Source: CAYYNQ01 sp964473105
Lineage (GTDB): Bacteria > Sumerlaeota > Sumerlaeia > MVZB01
Assembly: GCA_964473105.1 (NCBI GenBank)
Contig: CAYYNQ010000081.1
Coordinates: forward strand, 1-35,054
DNA length: 35,054 nucleotides
Direction of reading: 5' to 3'
The position numbers and the translations under genes were made by a program. Below the pieces are notes generated by a model. That model ran no database searches and was not told where the DNA came from. It saw nothing but the letters and a program-made list of their open reading frames with translations. The number at the start of each line of letters is the position of its first letter. Positions within the stretch are counted from its first letter, which is position 1. Shown here piece after piece: positions 34,115 to 35,054 of this stretch.

Positions 34115-35054
34115 TCAACGGTTGCGCCGGAACGGGGACCATGCCGGTGAGTGGCAGTTCTGGCTTTCACGGGTCAGTTGTTTTCTGTTTTTGCCATTCT
34201 TGAACATGCTGTAGATCTGCTTCACGCCGGTCTTTTCAGACGTAAATGCAATCAGCAGTCCGTTGGGCGCCCAACTCGGGTCCTCATTGTTGAAATTATC
34301 TTTCGTCAACTGGCGGAAGTCACTACCATCAGGACGAATCGTGCAGATTTGGAATATACCCTTCTCGTCCCTTGAACTGTAGGCGATCAGATCATCGTCG
34401 GCGGGAGACCATGTGGCGTCATCATTGTATTTCCCGTTGTAGGTAAGGCGTTTTGTATCTCCAGACTTCAGGTCCATGATGTAAAGTTGGGGAGTGCCCG
34501 AACGATCACTCTGGAACACGATTCGACTGCTGTCGGGAGACCATGCTGGCGATGAATCGATGGACGGGTTTCGTGTCAAACGTTTCAGCTTCCTCCCATC
34601 ACGTCCCAAAGTGTAAACTTCAGAATTCCCGTCCTTGGTCAGGGTCAGGCATATTCTTTGTCTGCTGGCCGACCAGGAAGGCGAAAGGTTGAAGCCCGGC
34701 TGCCTTGAGATGAACCATCGCTGGCCCGTTTTCAGGATAAGGCCCTCCAAGTCGGGGTTATAGTCCCGATAGGTCGTATAGAACAATTCCCCCGCGTAAA
34801 GTCCCCAGCAGGGGGTGGCAGAGAGGTCATTCGCCCCGGTCAGCCTGTGGATGCTTTTTGGGTAACCATCGGCGTCCATCAGGCAAACCTGTTTGCCGCG
34901 TGCGGACGGGTCAGACTGGCGGATGAAGCAGATTCGGGTTCGGGCGACACCCTTGACATCCATGATCCTCTTGACAATATCATCGCTGATCCGGTGTGCA
35001 GCATGCCTTGCCCCTGACGTCTTGATCGGATCATATTCAAACCCGAAGATATAG
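34115..35054 (-). CDS. tolB: TolB periplasmic beta-propeller, 5' end beyond the window
   Basis: 312 residues visible; the frame runs off the right edge without a start. The upstream part reads RHAAHRISDDIVKRI, the end of the TolB N-terminal domain, then GVARTRICFIRQSD opens the six-bladed propeller. Repeated WSPDSSRIVFQSDRSGTPQLYIMDL-type blades (SPSWSxS, SPAWSPDS, DATWSPADDD, DPSWAPNG, SPAWSP) follow regularly. TolB binds Pal and links it to the TolQRA complex during cell division. It is transcribed just ahead of the Pal-like gene. Confidence 0.93.
   Translation of the reverse strand, partial: YIFGFEYDPIKTSGARHAAHRISDDIVKRIMDVKGVARTRICFIRQSDPSARGKQVCLMDADGYPKSIHRLTGANDLSATPCWGLYAGELFYTTYRDYNPDLEGLILKTGQRWFISRQPGFNLSPSWSASRQRICLTLTKDGNSEVYTLGRDGRKLKRLTRNPSIDSSPAWSPDSSRIVFQSDRSGTPQLYIMDLKSGDTKRLTYNGKYNDDATWSPADDDLIAYSSRDEKGIFQICTIRPDGSDFRQLTKDNFNNEDPSWAPNGLLIAFTSEKTGVKQIYSMFKNGKNRKQLTRESQNCHSPAWSPFRRNR

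Overview
The window is bacterial and Gram-negative: it carries tolB, a Pal/OmpA-like protein, two secretin-like outer-membrane proteins and many Sec signal peptides. It has 84-85% coding density by my sum of gene lengths and moderate GC. Genes recognised include gatA/gatB (tRNA-dependent amidotransferase), lysA, dapA, ddl, dxs, nadD, queF, truA, trmB, cutA and a UbiA/MqnP-like prenyltransferase. Secretin, RsbW-like and TolB-Pal types together would fit a PVC-group or related deep-branching phylum. That placement is only an impression; no rRNA or tRNA gene is visible to test it.

Left part (1-16913) is a urea-use region. On the + strand come the 3' end of gatA, gatB and the urease chaperone gene ureD. 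Facing them on the - strand is ureAB-ureC-ureF-ureG, transcribed in that order. UreA and UreB are fused into one polypeptide, as in Helicobacter. No ureE is present, but UreG has a short His-rich head. A gene-free stretch of almost 1 kb (6938-7923) separates the divergent urease operon from a + strand run: two tandem, related secretin-like genes, then the complete urea ABC transporter urtABCDE. The transporter imports urea across the inner membrane, urease hydrolyses it to ammonia and CO2, and UreD/F/G load nickel. The secretin pair sits exactly between the two halves of this system and is the most unusual feature of the window.

The middle (16914-23841) holds, on the - strand, a probable small HPGHG membrane protein, lysA, dapA, truA, an N-terminally truncated Ser/Thr kinase, nadD and queF, with several long gaps.

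The right part (23927-35054) is also mostly - strand: dxs, ddl, trmB, cutA, a large multi-pass GT-C-like membrane protein, a UbiA-like prenyltransferase, a Pal-like protein and tolB, which runs off the right edge. One + strand gene between trmB and cutA encodes an RsbW/SpoIIAB-like ATPase whose conserved domain is split between two frames.

Metabolic genes look intact, while two signalling genes (kinase and RsbW-like) look broken, and there are several 0.4-1 kb gaps without genes. This is compatible with mild genome erosion, for example in a host-associated lineage, but sequencing error could explain the frameshift.
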